A stretch of 62,081 nucleotides of DNA, taken from Microbispora hainanensis. Lineage in GTDB: Bacteria; Actinomycetota; Actinomycetes; Streptosporangiales; Streptosporangiaceae. Of the stretch, positions 17,597-27,116 are shown in pieces (the stretch's first letter is position 1; the number at the start of each line of letters is the position of its first letter). The notes below the pieces were generated by a model. The model was not told where the DNA came from, searched no databases, and saw nothing but the letters and a program-made list of their open reading frames with translations. The stretch lies in contig NZ_VIRM01000056.1 in the NCBI RefSeq assembly GCF_006874475.1, forward strand, positions 1-62,081, read 5' to 3'. Made by a program: the position numbers and the translations under genes.

Positions 17597-19168
17597 TTGA
17601 GCTCCCCCTCCCGGCGTGCCGTGCTGCGCGGCCTGGCTCTCGCCGCCGCGGCGTCGGCCGCACCGCTGCCGGCCCTCGCAGCGTCCCCCGCTTCCGCCTC
17701 TTCCACTGGGTACGTGCCGCCTGGATACGTGCCGCCGCTGCGCCAGATGCGCGGCATGTGGATCGCTTCGGTCGTCAACATCAACTGGCCGTCCAAAACA
17801 GGCCTCACCCCAGAGCAGCAGCGGGCCGAGTTCGAAGCCTGGTGCGACCTGGCCGTGGCGCGCCGGCTCAACTCCGTGTTCGTGCAGATCAGGCCGACCG
17901 CCGACGCCTTCTGGCCGTCCCCGTACGAGCCGTGGTCGCAGTACCTCACCGGGACGCAGGGGCAGGACCCGGGCTACGACCCGCTGGGCTTCGCCGTCGA
18001 GGCGGCCCACCGGAGGGGGCTGGCGTTCCACGCCTGGTTCAACCCCTACCGCGTGTCGATGCAGGCCGACCCGGCCAAGCTGCACCCCGACCACCCCGGC
18101 CGCAAGCACCCCGAGTGGATCGTCCCGTACGGCGGGAAGCTCTACTACAACCCCGGCATCCCCGAGGTCCGGGCGTTCGTACAGGACGCGATGCTGGACG
18201 CCGTCACCCGCTACGACATCGACGGCGTGCACTTCGACGACTACTTCTACCCCGTCAACACCACCCAGTTCGACGACAGCGCGGCATACGCGGCGTACGG
18301 CGGGGGCTTCGCCGACCTGGCCTCCTGGCGGCGCAACAACGTCGACCTGCTGGTGCGGGAGATGCAGCAGCGCGTGCGGCAGGCAAAGCCCGAGGTGATC
18401 TGGGGCATCGGCCCGTCGGGCATCTGGCGCAACAAGGCCACCGACCCGCTGGGCTCCGACACCAGCGGCGGCCAGTCGTACGACAACCTGCACGCCGACA
18501 CCCGCACCTGGGTGAGGAAGGGCTGGCTCGACTACATCGCGCCGCAGCTCTACTGGTACATCGGCCAGTCGAACGCCGACTACGCCAAGCTGGTCCCCTG
18601 GTGGTCCGGCGTGGCCGCCGGCACCGGCGTGCAGCTGTGGATCGGCCAGGCGGCGTACAAGGCGGGGACGGCCGGGCAGCCCGCCGAGTGGTTCCAGCCG
18701 GACGAGCTGTCGCGGCACCTCACGCTCAACCGCGACCACCCGGAGGTCGGGGGAGACATCTGGTACAACGCCGCCGACGTCCGCGACGACCGGCTCGGGT
18801 CGATCAGCGGTGCGCTGAACGAGCACTACACCCGGCCCGCGCTCGCGCCGCTGCTGCCGAGACTCGCGGGCGGCACGCCGCCGCGCCGTCCCGTGCTCGC
18901 CTCGGCCCGCCGCGTGAGCGGGGGCGTGGAGCTGCACATCGAGGCCACCGGACCCCGTGCGCCGTTCCAGTTCGCCGTCTTCCGGTTCGACCGGCCCGCC
19001 CGCCGGCAGGACTTCGCCGACGCGGCGCACCTGGTCGCGGTGATCCCGGCGGACCGGCACATCCGCTGGGTCGATCCCGGCGGCGGACCCGGCCACCACT
19101 ACTACGTCACGGCCGTCGACCGGGTTTCCCGTCAGAGCGACCCGAGCCAGGAACGCAGCGTCCACTGA
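17597..19168 (+). CDS. Tat-exported DigH/YngK-like glycoside hydrolase (GHL10)
   Basis: A 523-residue secreted hydrolase. TTG at 17597 is chosen because GGAGG lies 5 bp before it, and because the new N-terminus carries a twin-arginine signal (SRRAVLRG) and an Ala-rich h-region ending ALAASPA. The catalytic TIM barrel of the GHL10 family runs about 45-390, with MRGMWIASVVNINWP, IDGVHFDDYFYP and IAPQLYWYI as strand-end motifs. A fibronectin-like domain closes the protein. E. coli DigH of this family cleaves peptide-free (denuded) peptidoglycan glycans, so this enzyme may release amino-sugar fragments for the adjacent recycling genes (inference). Expression probably answers to the divergent RpiR regulator. 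Confidence 0.87.
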   Translation: MSSPSRRAVLRGLALAAAASAAPLPALAASPASASSTGYVPPGYVPPLRQMRGMWIASVVNINWPSKTGLTPEQQRAEFEAWCDLAVARRLNSVFVQIRPTADAFWPSPYEPWSQYLTGTQGQDPGYDPLGFAVEAAHRRGLAFHAWFNPYRVSMQADPAKLHPDHPGRKHPEWIVPYGGKLYYNPGIPEVRAFVQDAMLDAVTRYDIDGVHFDDYFYPVNTTQFDDSAAYAAYGGGFADLASWRRNNVDLLVREMQQRVRQAKPEVIWGIGPSGIWRNKATDPLGSDTSGGQSYDNLHADTRTWVRKGWLDYIAPQLYWYIGQSNADYAKLVPWWSGVAAGTGVQLWIGQAAYKAGTAGQPAEWFQPDELSRHLTLNRDHPEVGGDIWYNAADVRDDRLGSISGALNEHYTRPALAPLLPRLAGGTPPRRPVLASARRVSGGVELHIEATGPRAPFQFAVFRFDRPARRQDFADAAHLVAVIPADRHIRWVDPGGGPGHHYYVTAVDRVSRQSDPSQERSVH

Positions 19169-19232
19169 GCAGACCGTTGAGCAGGGTCCGTTGAGCAGGG
19201 TCCGTTGAGCAGGGCCCACTGAGCAGGGTCCG
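19165..19232 (+). repeat. 14-bp tandem array starting at a stop codon
   Basis: One 12-bp and four 14-bp units of the form (C/T)TGAGCAGGGTCCG follow each other. The first unit contains the TGA stop (19166-19168) of the glycosidase gene and each later unit repeats TGA. Confidence 0.88.
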
Positions 19233-19234
19233 CG

Positions 19235-19269
19235 CCTCGGTCCGCACGCGCAGGCGGTGCGGGCCGAGG
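19235..19269. terminator. Hairpin terminator
   Basis: CCTCGG-T-CCGCAC pairs with GTGCGG-G-CCGAGG around a 9-nt loop. It lies between two convergent genes and two tandem arrays. Confidence 0.78.
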
Positions 19270-19281
19270 CGTACGGCGTTC

Positions 19282-19311
19282 GCGGACGTCAGCGGACGTC
19301 AGCGGACGTCA
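19282..19311 (-). repeat. 10-bp tandem repeat x3 ending on a stop codon
   Basis: GCGGACGTCA is repeated three times without gaps. The last TCA (19309-19311) is the stop codon of the minus-strand CMD gene, so the other two copies add the same triplet downstream of the stop. Confidence 0.88.
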
Positions 19312-20028
19312 GCGGGCGGGGGCGAGGTCGGCGAGGCAGGCGTTGAGCGCCTTCCACGCCTGCCACGCCCGGGTCGCCCCGAACTGCGCGTTGAAGCGCA
19401 GCACGGCCCGCACGTCCTCGGGGGTCGCGCCGGCCCCCAGGGCGCGGCCCACGTGGATGCGGAACGTCTCGTCCAGCGTCTGGTAGTGCACGTCGACGCT
19501 CATCGTCGTGAACGCCCGCTCGCGGATGCTCAGCGTGCCCGGACCCTGGACGCCCCGCATCCGCGACTGCAGCTCGAAATACTCCAGGAAGTACGGGTCG
19601 AGCTCGGTCAGCTCGGCCCGCACCGGCGCGGGCAGCGGGGTCGGCGCCGCACCCGGGCCGGTCTCCAGCAGCTCGCGGGGCAGCGGTTCCGCGTCCGGAC
19701 GGGGGAGCCCGGCCGCGACCTCGATCTCGGTGAGCCGCTCCAGCGCGGCCAGCGCCGCGACATAGCCGCTGTCGTAGGAGATCAGGCGCAGCAGCGCCCG
19801 CATGTCCGCGGTGGACACGCCCCGTCGCAGCCCCGCGCGGACGTGCGTCTCGAACGGGAGCCCGAGGGCCGGCTGGCAGATGTCCGCCACCAGGGCGAGG
19901 AACACCTTCTCGCGGTCGGTCAGCTCGGGCACCGCCCAGCAGTGCCCGACGCTGGCGGCCGCCATCTGGGCGAACACCGGGTCCATCTCGTTGATCGTGT
20001 CGAAGTCGGCTGAAGCGTGGACGGTCAC
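19309..20028 (-). CDS. Carboxymuconolactone decarboxylase-family protein
   Basis: A 239-residue protein with two CMD-like helical repeats (about 25-95 and 140-235). The first has FETHVRAGLRRGVSTADMRALLRL and the second RIHVGRALGAGATPEDVRAVLRF, both with the family His. The CxxC pair of AhpD-type peroxidase members is absent, so a decarboxylase- or isomerase-like role, not a thiol peroxidase role, is more likely. GTG at 20028 has GGAG 8 bp upstream and is preferred to the longer frame. It is divergent from a TetR regulator with a shared palindromic operator, which probably controls it. Confidence 0.85.
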   Translation of the reverse strand: MTVHASADFDTINEMDPVFAQMAAASVGHCWAVPELTDREKVFLALVADICQPALGLPFETHVRAGLRRGVSTADMRALLRLISYDSGYVAALAALERLTEIEVAAGLPRPDAEPLPRELLETGPGAAPTPLPAPVRAELTELDPYFLEYFELQSRMRGVQGPGTLSIRERAFTTMSVDVHYQTLDETFRIHVGRALGAGATPEDVRAVLRFNAQFGATRAWQAWKALNACLADLAPAR

Positions 20029-20048
20029 AGGGATCGCTCCTTTGATGA

Positions 20049-20095
20049 ACAGTTGTAGCGCTACGACTGTAGTGTGAAACTCGTCCTCGTACAAT
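20049..20095. promoter_or_regulatory. 22-bp palindromic operator and tetR promoter
   Basis: Positions 20049-20070 form a 22-bp palindrome (10 of 11 pairs) around GTAGCGCTAC, placed between the CMD gene and tetR. TACAAT at 20090-20095 is the likely -10 of tetR, so the operator overlaps its -35 region. Confidence 0.72.
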
Positions 20096-20104
20096 GGGCC
20101 GGTC

Positions 20105-20734
20105 ATGGAATCCAGCACACCCCCGCCTCCCGCCGCCCGCCGCCGTCCGAACGCGCGGGGGCAGGGCGAGCGGCTGCGCGAGGAGATCGTCGCGGCGGCC
20201 ATGCGCATGCTCGACGACCTCGCCGACGACGAGGCGCTGTCGCTGCGGGCCGTGGCGCGCGAGGTGTCGATCGCGGCCACCTCGGTCTACCTGCACTTTC
20301 CCGACCGCGACGCGCTCGTGCTCGCCGTGCTGCGGCGCTGCAACGAGGAGCTGGTGCGCAACGGTGACGAGGCGGACGCCGCGCACGAGGACCCGGCGGC
20401 GCGGCTGCGGGCGCGCATCCTCGCGCAGACCGCCTGGGCGCACGAGCATCCCGGCCTCTACAAGGTGCTGCACGAAAGCGCGGTCCATCGGCGGCTCGGC
20501 ATGCCGTTCAAGGAGGTGCTGGTCGCCAGGACGACGGAGGCGGTCCAGCGCTGCATGGACGCCGGGGTCGCCCCGCGTGACGACGCGGCGACCGTCGCGA
20601 TCGACCTGCGCACGGCGGTGAACGGCATGCTGTCGCAGCGGATCAACGAGCCCGACCTGCCCTGGCCGCCCGCGGAGGAGCAGATCGACCGTTTCCTCAC
20701 CAAGCTCGTCGGCCTCCCGCCGCGAGCCGGCTGA
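20105..20734 (+). CDS. TetR-family regulator
   Basis: A 209-residue regulator with an N-terminal HTH ([27 protein letters not shown], about 53-80) and a TetR_C-like ligand domain of the TetR_C_13/33 type. The -10 element ends 9 bp before the ATG, so the transcript is almost leaderless. It probably represses itself and the divergent CMD gene. anmK follows after 20 bp and may be co-transcribed. Confidence 0.9.
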   Translation: MESSTPPPPAARRRPNARGQGERLREEIVAAAMRMLDDLADDEALSLRAVAREVSIAATSVYLHFPDRDALVLAVLRRCNEELVRNGDEADAAHEDPAARLRARILAQTAWAHEHPGLYKVLHESAVHRRLGMPFKEVLVARTTEAVQRCMDAGVAPRDDAATVAIDLRTAVNGMLSQRINEPDLPWPPAEEQIDRFLTKLVGLPPRAG

Positions 20735-20754
20735 CGGACCCCGGAGAGGCAGGC

Positions 20755-21930
20755 GTGCGCGTACTCGGGCTGATGTCGGGGACCTCCCACGACGGGATCG
20801 ACTGCGCGCTCGTCCGCTGGTCGCGGGACGGCGACCTGCTCACCGGCGTCGTGGAGCACACCGGCACCGTGCCCTACCCGTCTGATCTGCGGGCCGCGAT
20901 CGTCGCCGCGCTGCCGCCGGGCCGCACGGACATGGGCGAGGTCTGCCGCCTCGACACGCTCGTCGGACAGGCGTTCGCCGACGCGGCGGCGGCCTGCCCG
21001 GCCGCCGACCTCGTCTGCTCGCACGGGCAGACGATGTACCACTGGGTGGAGGACGGGCGCGTTCGCGGGACGCTCCAGCTCGGGCAGCCCGCCTGGATCG
21101 CCGAACGGCTCGGCGTGCCGGTCGTGTCGGACCTGCGGGTGCGCGACGTGACCGCTGGCGGACAGGGCGCGCCGCTCGTGTCCGCCTTCGACCTGCCGCT
21201 GCTGGCCGGGCTGCCCGCCTCGGCGGGACGCGCGGGCGCGCTCAACCTGGGCGGCATCGCCAACATCACGGTCGCCACCACCGCCTGCGAGCCTCCGCTC
21301 GCCTACGACACCGGCCCGGCCGCGGCGCTGACGGACGCGGCCGTACGCGCCGCCACCGGCATGCCGTACGACGAGGACGGCAGGCTGGCCGCGGCGGGGA
21401 AGGTGCACGAGGGCCTGCTGGCCGAGCTGCTCGCCGAGCCCTACTATCACCGGCCGCCGCCCAAGACGACGGGCAAGGAACTGTTCCACGCGGGCTATCT
21501 GGACCGGATCGCCGGGCCGTACGCGCTGGGCCTGCCGGACCTGGTGGCGACGCTCACGGCGCTCACCGCCGAGACGGTCGCGGCGCGGCTCCGGCGGCAC
21601 GGGCTCGGCACGGTCGTCGTCTCCGGCGGCGGCGTGCGCAACCCGGCCCTGATGGGCGCGCTGCGCGAGCGGGCCGACGGCGTGCGGCTGCTGCCCAGCG
21701 ACGACCTCGGCGTGCCCTCGGACGCCAAGGAGGCCGTCGCGTTCTCCTACCTCGGCTGGCTGACCGCGCACGGCCTGCCCGGCACGGTGCCCGCGTGCAC
21801 CGGCGCCACAGGGTCGCGCGTGCTCGGCACGATCACCCCTGGTCACGGCCCGCTGCGGCTCCCCGAGCCGCTGGACCAGCCGCCTCGGAGGATTCGCATG
21901 GGCGGCATTGTTGACCCTCACACCGTGTGA
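20755..21930 (+). CDS. anmK: Anhydro-N-acetylmuramic acid kinase
   Basis: A 391-residue sugar kinase. AnmK converts 1,6-anhydroMurNAc (and ATP, water) to MurNAc-6-phosphate, the substrate of MurQ. The family motifs are [11 protein letters not shown] at the N-terminus, [31 protein letters not shown] and [13 protein letters not shown] at 20755 follows CGGAGAGG. The last 20 residues after [10 protein letters not shown] are Arg/Gly-rich and longer than usual. The other recycling genes lie 1.6-11 kb upstream on the same strand; the intervening regulators suggest separate transcription. Confidence 0.93.
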   Translation: MRVLGLMSGTSHDGIDCALVRWSRDGDLLTGVVEHTGTVPYPSDLRAAIVAALPPGRTDMGEVCRLDTLVGQAFADAAAACPAADLVCSHGQTMYHWVEDGRVRGTLQLGQPAWIAERLGVPVVSDLRVRDVTAGGQGAPLVSAFDLPLLAGLPASAGRAGALNLGGIANITVATTACEPPLAYDTGPAAALTDAAVRAATGMPYDEDGRLAAAGKVHEGLLAELLAEPYYHRPPPKTTGKELFHAGYLDRIAGPYALGLPDLVATLTALTAETVAARLRRHGLGTVVVSGGGVRNPALMGALRERADGVRLLPSDDLGVPSDAKEAVAFSYLGWLTAHGLPGTVPACTGATGSRVLGTITPGHGPLRLPEPLDQPPRRIRMGGIVDPHTV

Positions 21931-21951
21931 GGCGCTGGAATCGGCCGCATC

Positions 21952-22770
21952 ATGTTCACCATCGGAGACTTCGCCAGGCACGGCCGCGTGTCGGTCCGCA
22001 TGCTGCGCCACTACGACGCGATCGGGCTGCTCCGCCCGGCCCGCGTCGATCCCGCGAGCGGCTACCGCTTCTACGAGGCGGGCCAGCTCGCCCGGCTCAA
22101 CCGGATCATCGCGCTCAAGGACCTGGGTTTCACCCTCGGTCAGGTGCAGGAGATTCTGGACGAGCAGGTGAGCGCCGGGGAACTGCGCGGGATGCTGCGG
22201 CTGCGGCAGGCCGAGCTGGAGGCGGCGATGGCCGCCGCGGCGGCCCGGCTGGCCCAGGTCGAGGCGAGGCTCCGGACGATCGAGAGTGAGGGACACATGA
22301 GCACCGACGACGTGGTGGTCAAGCGCATCCCCGCCGTCCGGGTGGCGGAGCTCAGCGGCGTGGCGCGCAGCTACGAACCCGAGGACATCGGCCCGGTGGT
22401 CGGCCCGCTGTTCCAGGAGCTGTGCCGCAGGCTGGACGAGGCCGGGGTGACCCCGGTGGGGCCGGGGATCGCCTACTACGAGGACGCCCCGGGCGGCGAC
22501 GGGATCCTCGCGCACGTGGCGCTGCCGGTCGCGGTCGCGTCCGGAGACGGCCGCGACTTCGCGGTCGTGGACCTGCCCGCGATCGAGCGGGCGGCCACGA
22601 TCGTGCACCGCGGGCCGATGGACGACGTCCTCCCGACCTCGCAGACGCTCGCCCGGTGGATCGCCGACGGCGGTGAACGCTCCGCCGGGTACGCCAGGGA
22701 GCTCTACCTGGAGTGCCCCGACGACCCCGCCGGGTGGGTCACCGAACTCCAGGAGCCGCTCGCCGGCTAG
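21952..22770 (+). CDS. MerR-family regulator with GyrI-like effector domain
   Basis: A 272-residue regulator: MerR HTH at residues 1-70 (FTIGDFARHGRVSVRMLRHYD), a coiled-coil dimerisation helix (about 75-112) and a GyrI-like/BltR-type ligand domain (about 118-270) of the kind that binds hydrophobic cationic drugs. It starts 21 bp after anmK. The neighbour across the terminator is a drug-efflux-type MFS gene, but that gene has its own TetR regulator. Confidence 0.88.
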   Translation: MFTIGDFARHGRVSVRMLRHYDAIGLLRPARVDPASGYRFYEAGQLARLNRIIALKDLGFTLGQVQEILDEQVSAGELRGMLRLRQAELEAAMAAAAARLAQVEARLRTIESEGHMSTDDVVVKRIPAVRVAELSGVARSYEPEDIGPVVGPLFQELCRRLDEAGVTPVGPGIAYYEDAPGGDGILAHVALPVAVASGDGRDFAVVDLPAIERAATIVHRGPMDDVLPTSQTLARWIADGGERSAGYARELYLECPDDPAGWVTELQEPLAG

Positions 22771-22780
22771 ACGTACGAGG

Positions 22781-22815
22781 CCGGGGCGCCGCGGACAGGG
22801 GCCGTGGCGCCCCGG
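22781..22815. terminator. Hairpin terminator and flanking 19-bp repeat
   Basis: A perfect 10-bp stem (CCGGGGCGCC and its complement) with a 15-nt loop lies between convergent merR and MFS genes. The downstream arm belongs to a 19-bp sequence (22806-22824) that recurs exactly at 22875-22893. Confidence 0.75.
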
Positions 22816-22901
22816 CGCGAGGACGCTTGCGCGGCGACGTGCGCGATCGGCCTATCCCGGCACCGATCGGCCGCGGCGCCCCGGCGCGAGGACCCCCAGG
22901 G

Positions 22902-24368
22902 TCACCCGGCCGTTTCCGGTGCGGCCGCCCGGGGGCTCGCGGTCACGTCGCCGTGCACCGGCGTCGGTGACCGGCTCGCCGGCGTGCGGGCCGGGAGGGC
23001 GACGGCGGGGACGACCGCCGCGACGGCGATGCCGATCGCCCACCAGAACGCGCCGTGGAAGGCGGCCGTGGCGCCGTCGCCGAGGAGCGACTGCAGGACG
23101 ACGGCGACGACGGCGGTGCCGAACGAGGCCCCCACCTGCTGGGCGATGCGGGTGTTCATGGTGGCGTGGGGGATGCCGGCCGGGCGGACGTCCTGGTAGG
23201 CGACGGACATCGGCGGGATCATCACCGCCCCGGTTCCCAGGCCGCGAACCAGCAGCACGGCTCCCAGCCACCACAGGCTCGTGCCCGGCCCCGCGAGCGC
23301 GAACGGGACGGTGGCGACGGCGGCGACCAGGAAACCGGCGATCGTCACGGCGCGCGCGCCGAACCGGTCGGCCAGCCCGCCGACCACGAAACGCGAGGCG
23401 AGCGCGCCCACACCCTGCGGGATCAGCAGCAGCCCGGCGTCCAGCACGCTGTCGCCCCGAAGCTGCTGGTAGTACAGCGGCAGCAGGAACATGCCGGCGT
23501 ACATGGCCGCGCCTGCGGTGAACAGGACCGCGGAGGCGCTGCCGAGCGAGCGCACGCGCAGCAGCCGGACGTCGACGATCGGCTCGCGCTCGCCGGGACG
23601 CGCCGCCCACGCGACGAACGCGGCCAGCAGGACGACCCCGGCGACGAGCGGCACGAGCACCCAGGCGTGGCCGATTCCGCCCTCCTCGGAGAGCTGCGAG
23701 AGGCCGAGCAGGATCCCGGTCAGCGCCGGCGCGAGCAGCGCCAGGCCGATCCAGTCCGGGCGCTCGCGCCCGGCCGGGGAGCCGGGGTGGTCGGCGGGCA
23801 GGAACCGCCACGCCAGCAGCAGCCCGGCGGCGATCACGGGCACGTTGACGAGGAACAGCCAGCGCCAGCCCAGCCAGTCGAGGATCACCCCGCCGATCAC
23901 CGGGCCGAGGATCGGGCCGAGCGCGATCGGCAGGCTGACGGCCGCCATCAGCCGGCTGCCGACCCGCCCGCCCGCGGCCCTCACCGCGAGCGTCTGCATC
24001 AGCGGGAAGATCAGCCCGGCCCCCAAGCCCTGCAGCACCCGGAAGCCGATCAGGCTCGCACCATTCCACGCCGCCGCGCACAGCACCGAGGCGAGCACGA
24101 ACAGCACCAGCGCGGCCATCCAGACCCGCTTGCCGCCCCAGCGGCGCTCCGCCCACCCGGTGACCGGGATCGCGACGGCCATCGCCAGCAGGAATCCGGT
24201 GGTGACCCACTGGATCGTGCCGGCGTTCGTGTGCAGCTTCACCACGAGCGTGTGGATCGCCAGCGTCACCATCGTGGAGTCGAGGATGGCCGCGATGCCG
24301 CCCACGATCAGCGCGATCAGCGCGTTCTTCACCTGCGGCGACAGCTTCGCCTCGGTGGTCTCCGTCAT
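22902..24368 (-). CDS. MFS transporter, DHA2 (EmrB/QacA) family
   Basis: A 488-residue proton-driven exporter with about 14 membrane spans. Motif C-like GPILGPVIGGVI and the LDSTMVTLAI segment of TM1 identify the DHA2 group, which exports drugs or metabolites. It is divergent from a TetR repressor; a TAAGAG/CTCTTA inverted repeat lies between them, so it is probably derepressed by its own substrate. Confidence 0.92.
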   Translation of the reverse strand: MTETTEAKLSPQVKNALIALIVGGIAAILDSTMVTLAIHTLVVKLHTNAGTIQWVTTGFLLAMAVAIPVTGWAERRWGGKRVWMAALVLFVLASVLCAAAWNGASLIGFRVLQGLGAGLIFPLMQTLAVRAAGGRVGSRLMAAVSLPIALGPILGPVIGGVILDWLGWRWLFLVNVPVIAAGLLLAWRFLPADHPGSPAGRERPDWIGLALLAPALTGILLGLSQLSEEGGIGHAWVLVPLVAGVVLLAAFVAWAARPGEREPIVDVRLLRVRSLGSASAVLFTAGAAMYAGMFLLPLYYQQLRGDSVLDAGLLLIPQGVGALASRFVVGGLADRFGARAVTIAGFLVAAVATVPFALAGPGTSLWWLGAVLLVRGLGTGAVMIPPMSVAYQDVRPAGIPHATMNTRIAQQVGASFGTAVVAVVLQSLLGDGATAAFHGAFWWAIGIAVAAVVPAVALPARTPASRSPTPVHGDVTASPRAAAPETAG

Positions 24369-24383
24369 CGTCTCGCCCTTAAG

Positions 24384-24450
24384 TAAGAGTGGAATCCATC
24401 TCTTAGGAGAGTAGGACGCGTTGATAGGGAACGCAATCCTTTCTTATAGT
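24384..24450. promoter_or_regulatory. TetR operator and leaderless tetR promoter
   Basis: TAAGAG and CTCTTA form an inverted repeat at 24384-24405 with the TGGAATCCA near-palindrome inside. For the plus-strand tetR, TTGATA (24421-24426) and TATAGT (24445-24450) are 18 bp apart, and the GTG at 24457 sits at the expected +1. Confidence 0.68.
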
Positions 24451-24456
24451 GGGGCC

Positions 24457-25077
24457 GTGACCTCATCTGCCGCCGCGTCCGCTCCGCGACGCCGACGCGG
24501 GCCCGCGCTCGAGGCCGCGCTGCTGGACGCGGCCTGGGACGAGCTGGTCGAGGCCGGCTTCGCGAAACTGACCATGGAGTCCGTCGCCTCCCGCGCCGGC
24601 ACCGGCATCGCGGTGCTGTACCGCCGCTGGGCCAACAAGGACGAGCTCGTGCTCGCCGCGCTCGAGCACTACCGGAGCAGGCACCCGGTCGAGCTCCCCG
24701 ACACCGGGACCCTGCGCGGTGATCTCCTCGCCGTGCTCACCGGCATGGGCGAGGCCCGGGCCGCCTTCTTCGCCGTCGCCGCGGCGGCCGCCTTCTCGGG
24801 GCTGCTGACCGGCACGGGGCTCACTCCGGCCCAGGTGCGCGACCGGATCATCGGCGACCAGCGGCTCCCGCGCGTCCGGACCATCTACCAGCGCGCCCAT
24901 GACCGCGGCGAGATCGATCTGGACCGGATCCCGCCCGCGGTGCTCGCCATGCCGTTCGACCTGGTGCGCCACGACCTGCTCATGGACCTGAAACCCGTGG
25001 CGCCCGCACGCATCCGGTCGATCGTCGACGAGATCTTCCTCCCCCTCGTCAGCAGGCCGGGGCAAGCGGCCACCTGA
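24457..25077 (+). CDS. TetR-family repressor of the adjacent MFS gene
   Basis: A 206-residue regulator with HTH segment LTMESVASRAGTGIAVLYRRW (about 39-59) and a C-terminal TetR_C_16-like domain. GTG at 24457 is chosen over a TTG at 24421 because the promoter places transcription start on this GTG (leaderless). Divergent orientation and the shared operator point to control of the MFS exporter. Confidence 0.9.
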   Translation: MTSSAAASAPRRRRGPALEAALLDAAWDELVEAGFAKLTMESVASRAGTGIAVLYRRWANKDELVLAALEHYRSRHPVELPDTGTLRGDLLAVLTGMGEARAAFFAVAAAAAFSGLLTGTGLTPAQVRDRIIGDQRLPRVRTIYQRAHDRGEIDLDRIPPAVLAMPFDLVRHDLLMDLKPVAPARIRSIVDEIFLPLVSRPGQAAT

Positions 25078-25098
25078 CGCGGGCGGCCGTACGGCGTG

Positions 25099-25761
25099 TC
25101 AGACCCAGCCGGGTCTGACCAGGCCCGACTCGTACGCGATGACGACGAGCTGGGCGCGGTCGCGCGCGTGCAGCTTGGTCATCGTGCGGCTCACGTGGGT
25201 CTTGGCCGTCGCCGGGGACATGTAGAGCCTGGCGGCGATCTCGTCGTTCGTCATGCCGGTGCCCACGAGCGCGAGCACCTCCCGCTCCCGTTCGGTGAGC
25301 GGGTCGAGGCGGACCGCGATGCCGGGCTCCTTGGCGCGGGCGACGTATTCGGCGATGAGCCTGCGGGTCACGCCGGGGGACAGCAGCGCGTCGCCGGAGG
25401 CCACCACCCGCACGGCCTGGATCAGCTCGGCCGGCTCGGTGTCCTTGACCAGGAAGCCGCTCGCGCCGCCGCGCAGGGCCTCGAAGACGTACTCGTCCAG
25501 CTCGAACGTCGTGAGCATGACGATCCTCACGTCGGCGAGGGCGGGGTCGTCGCCGATGCGGCGGGTGGCCGTCAGTCCGTCGGTGCCGGGCATGCGGATG
25601 TCCATCAGCACCACGTCGGGACGCAGGTCGCGGGTGAGCCGCACGGCCTGCTCACCGTCGCCCGCCTCGCCGACGACGGTCATGCCCTCCTGGGCGTCGA
25701 GCAGGGCCCGGAACCCGGCCCGCACCAGCGCCTGGTCGTCGGCGAGCAGGACGCGTATCAC
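25099..25761 (-). CDS. NarL/LuxR-type response regulator
   Basis: A 220-residue regulator. The receiver domain has the acidic pair in LADDQ, the phospho-acceptor Asp in VVLMDIRMPG and the conserved FLVKD lysine. The C-terminal LuxR HTH has LTEREREVLALVGTGMTNDEIA and ATAKTHVSR. GTG at 25761 overlaps the kinase stop by GTGA, so expression is coupled to the kinase gene. Target genes are unknown. Confidence 0.94.
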   Translation of the reverse strand: MIRVLLADDQALVRAGFRALLDAQEGMTVVGEAGDGEQAVRLTRDLRPDVVLMDIRMPGTDGLTATRRIGDDPALADVRIVMLTTFELDEYVFEALRGGASGFLVKDTEPAELIQAVRVVASGDALLSPGVTRRLIAEYVARAKEPGIAVRLDPLTEREREVLALVGTGMTNDEIAARLYMSPATAKTHVSRTMTKLHARDRAQLVVIAYESGLVRPGWV

Positions 25762-26909
25762 TTCGGCTCCTTCTGGTCGGCGGTTGGGGGGAGGGGGAGA
25801 CGGGCCTCGACGCGGAAGCCGCCGCCGGGCCGGGGGCCCGCCGCCAGCGACCCGCCGAGCGCCGCGGCCCGTTCGCGCATGCCGGGGATGCCGTTGCCGC
25901 TGCCGAGGCCCGCCTCGGCCCGTGCCGTCCCCGCGCCGTCGTCCTCGATCACCACGGTCAGCTCCTCCGGCGCGTACGCCACGCGTACGGTCACCCGGGA
26001 GCCGGGCGCGTGCCGGGAGACGTTGGTCAGCGACTCCTGCACGATCCGGTAGCCGGCCCGGTCGATGCCGGCGGGCAGCGGGCGCTCCTGCCCGGTGACC
26101 TCCAGCGTTACCGGCAGGCCGCTGCGCTCGGTCAGGTCGGCCAGGTGGGCCATCCCGGCCGTGGGGGAGCGCGGCGCGCCTTCCCTGAGCAGGCTCAGCA
26201 CGCCGCGCATCTCGGTCAGCACGTCCTTGGACGCCTGCTTGATCGTGGTCAGCGCGGTGCGGGCCTGCTCGGGGTGGTCGTCCAGGATGTGCAGGGCGGT
26301 GGACGCCTGCACGTGGATCAGCGAGATGTTGTGGGCGAGCACGTCGTGCAGCTCCTGGGCCATGGTGAGCCGCTCCTCGCTCGCCTGCCGCCTGGCCTCC
26401 TCCCGCGCCATCCGCTGACGCTCGGCGAGGCGCTCGCGGCGCATCCGGTAGAACTCCGCGACGGTGAGCGTGAGCAGCAGGTAGGCCGCGACCGCGGTGT
26501 GGTGGAAGAGACTCGCCCGATGGGGGATGAACCAGGTGGCGTAGACGACCACGAACAGGAAGAACGCCCCCGCCGACAGCCATGCCGCGCGGCGGTGCCC
26601 CGACAGCACCGCATTGAAGATCACGATGATCGGGCTGAGGAACACCGGCCCGTACGCGAAGTCGAACAGCATGTAGACCGAGGTGGCCGTGAGCGTGACG
26701 ACGAGCACGGCGACCGGGGCGCGGCGGCGCAGCGCGATCGCGATCGGCCCGACCAGCAGCAGCGCGAAGCCCCACCAGGTCAGCGGCACCCGTCCGAGGT
26801 CCGGGTTCCGCAACTGCCCATACTGGGCGCCGATCGACAGGAACACCTGGAGGATCCCCACGATGACCGGCAGAACGGGATCGATACGGTGATACACGGC
26901 GGAGCGCAC
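25758..26909 (-). CDS. NarL-type sensor histidine kinase (HisKA_3)
   Basis: A 383-residue membrane kinase with about five N-terminal spans and no large extracytoplasmic loop, as in sensors of the membrane or cell envelope. The HisKA_3 box ELHDVLAHNISLIHVQA carries the phosphorylated His, and the C-terminal HATPase has VQESLTNVSRHA and GNGIPGMRERAAALGG. It phosphorylates the overlapping LuxR-type regulator. The GTG start at 26909 lacks a clear RBS and may be leaderless. Confidence 0.93.
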   Translation of the reverse strand: MRSAVYHRIDPVLPVIVGILQVFLSIGAQYGQLRNPDLGRVPLTWWGFALLLVGPIAIALRRRAPVAVLVVTLTATSVYMLFDFAYGPVFLSPIIVIFNAVLSGHRRAAWLSAGAFFLFVVVYATWFIPHRASLFHHTAVAAYLLLTLTVAEFYRMRRERLAERQRMAREEARRQASEERLTMAQELHDVLAHNISLIHVQASTALHILDDHPEQARTALTTIKQASKDVLTEMRGVLSLLREGAPRSPTAGMAHLADLTERSGLPVTLEVTGQERPLPAGIDRAGYRIVQESLTNVSRHAPGSRVTVRVAYAPEELTVVIEDDGAGTARAEAGLGSGNGIPGMRERAAALGGSLAAGPRPGGGFRVEARLPLPPTADQKEPK

Positions 26910-27116
26910 ACCCGCACGCTAGGCCATCACCCCTGGTCACCGCATCCGCCCGGCGCGGCAGTCCGCCGTACGCCGCAAGGAGTAGCGGGCCTCCCTCCGT
27001 CGCCGGCCGGCTCGCTCCGGCCCGACCGGCGTCCGAAAGCGGACATTCCCGCAGCCTTTTTGACCGTCGTGAGTCATGCTGGAGTGATCGGTCACGTCTG
27101 ATGGAGGTGCCGGGGC

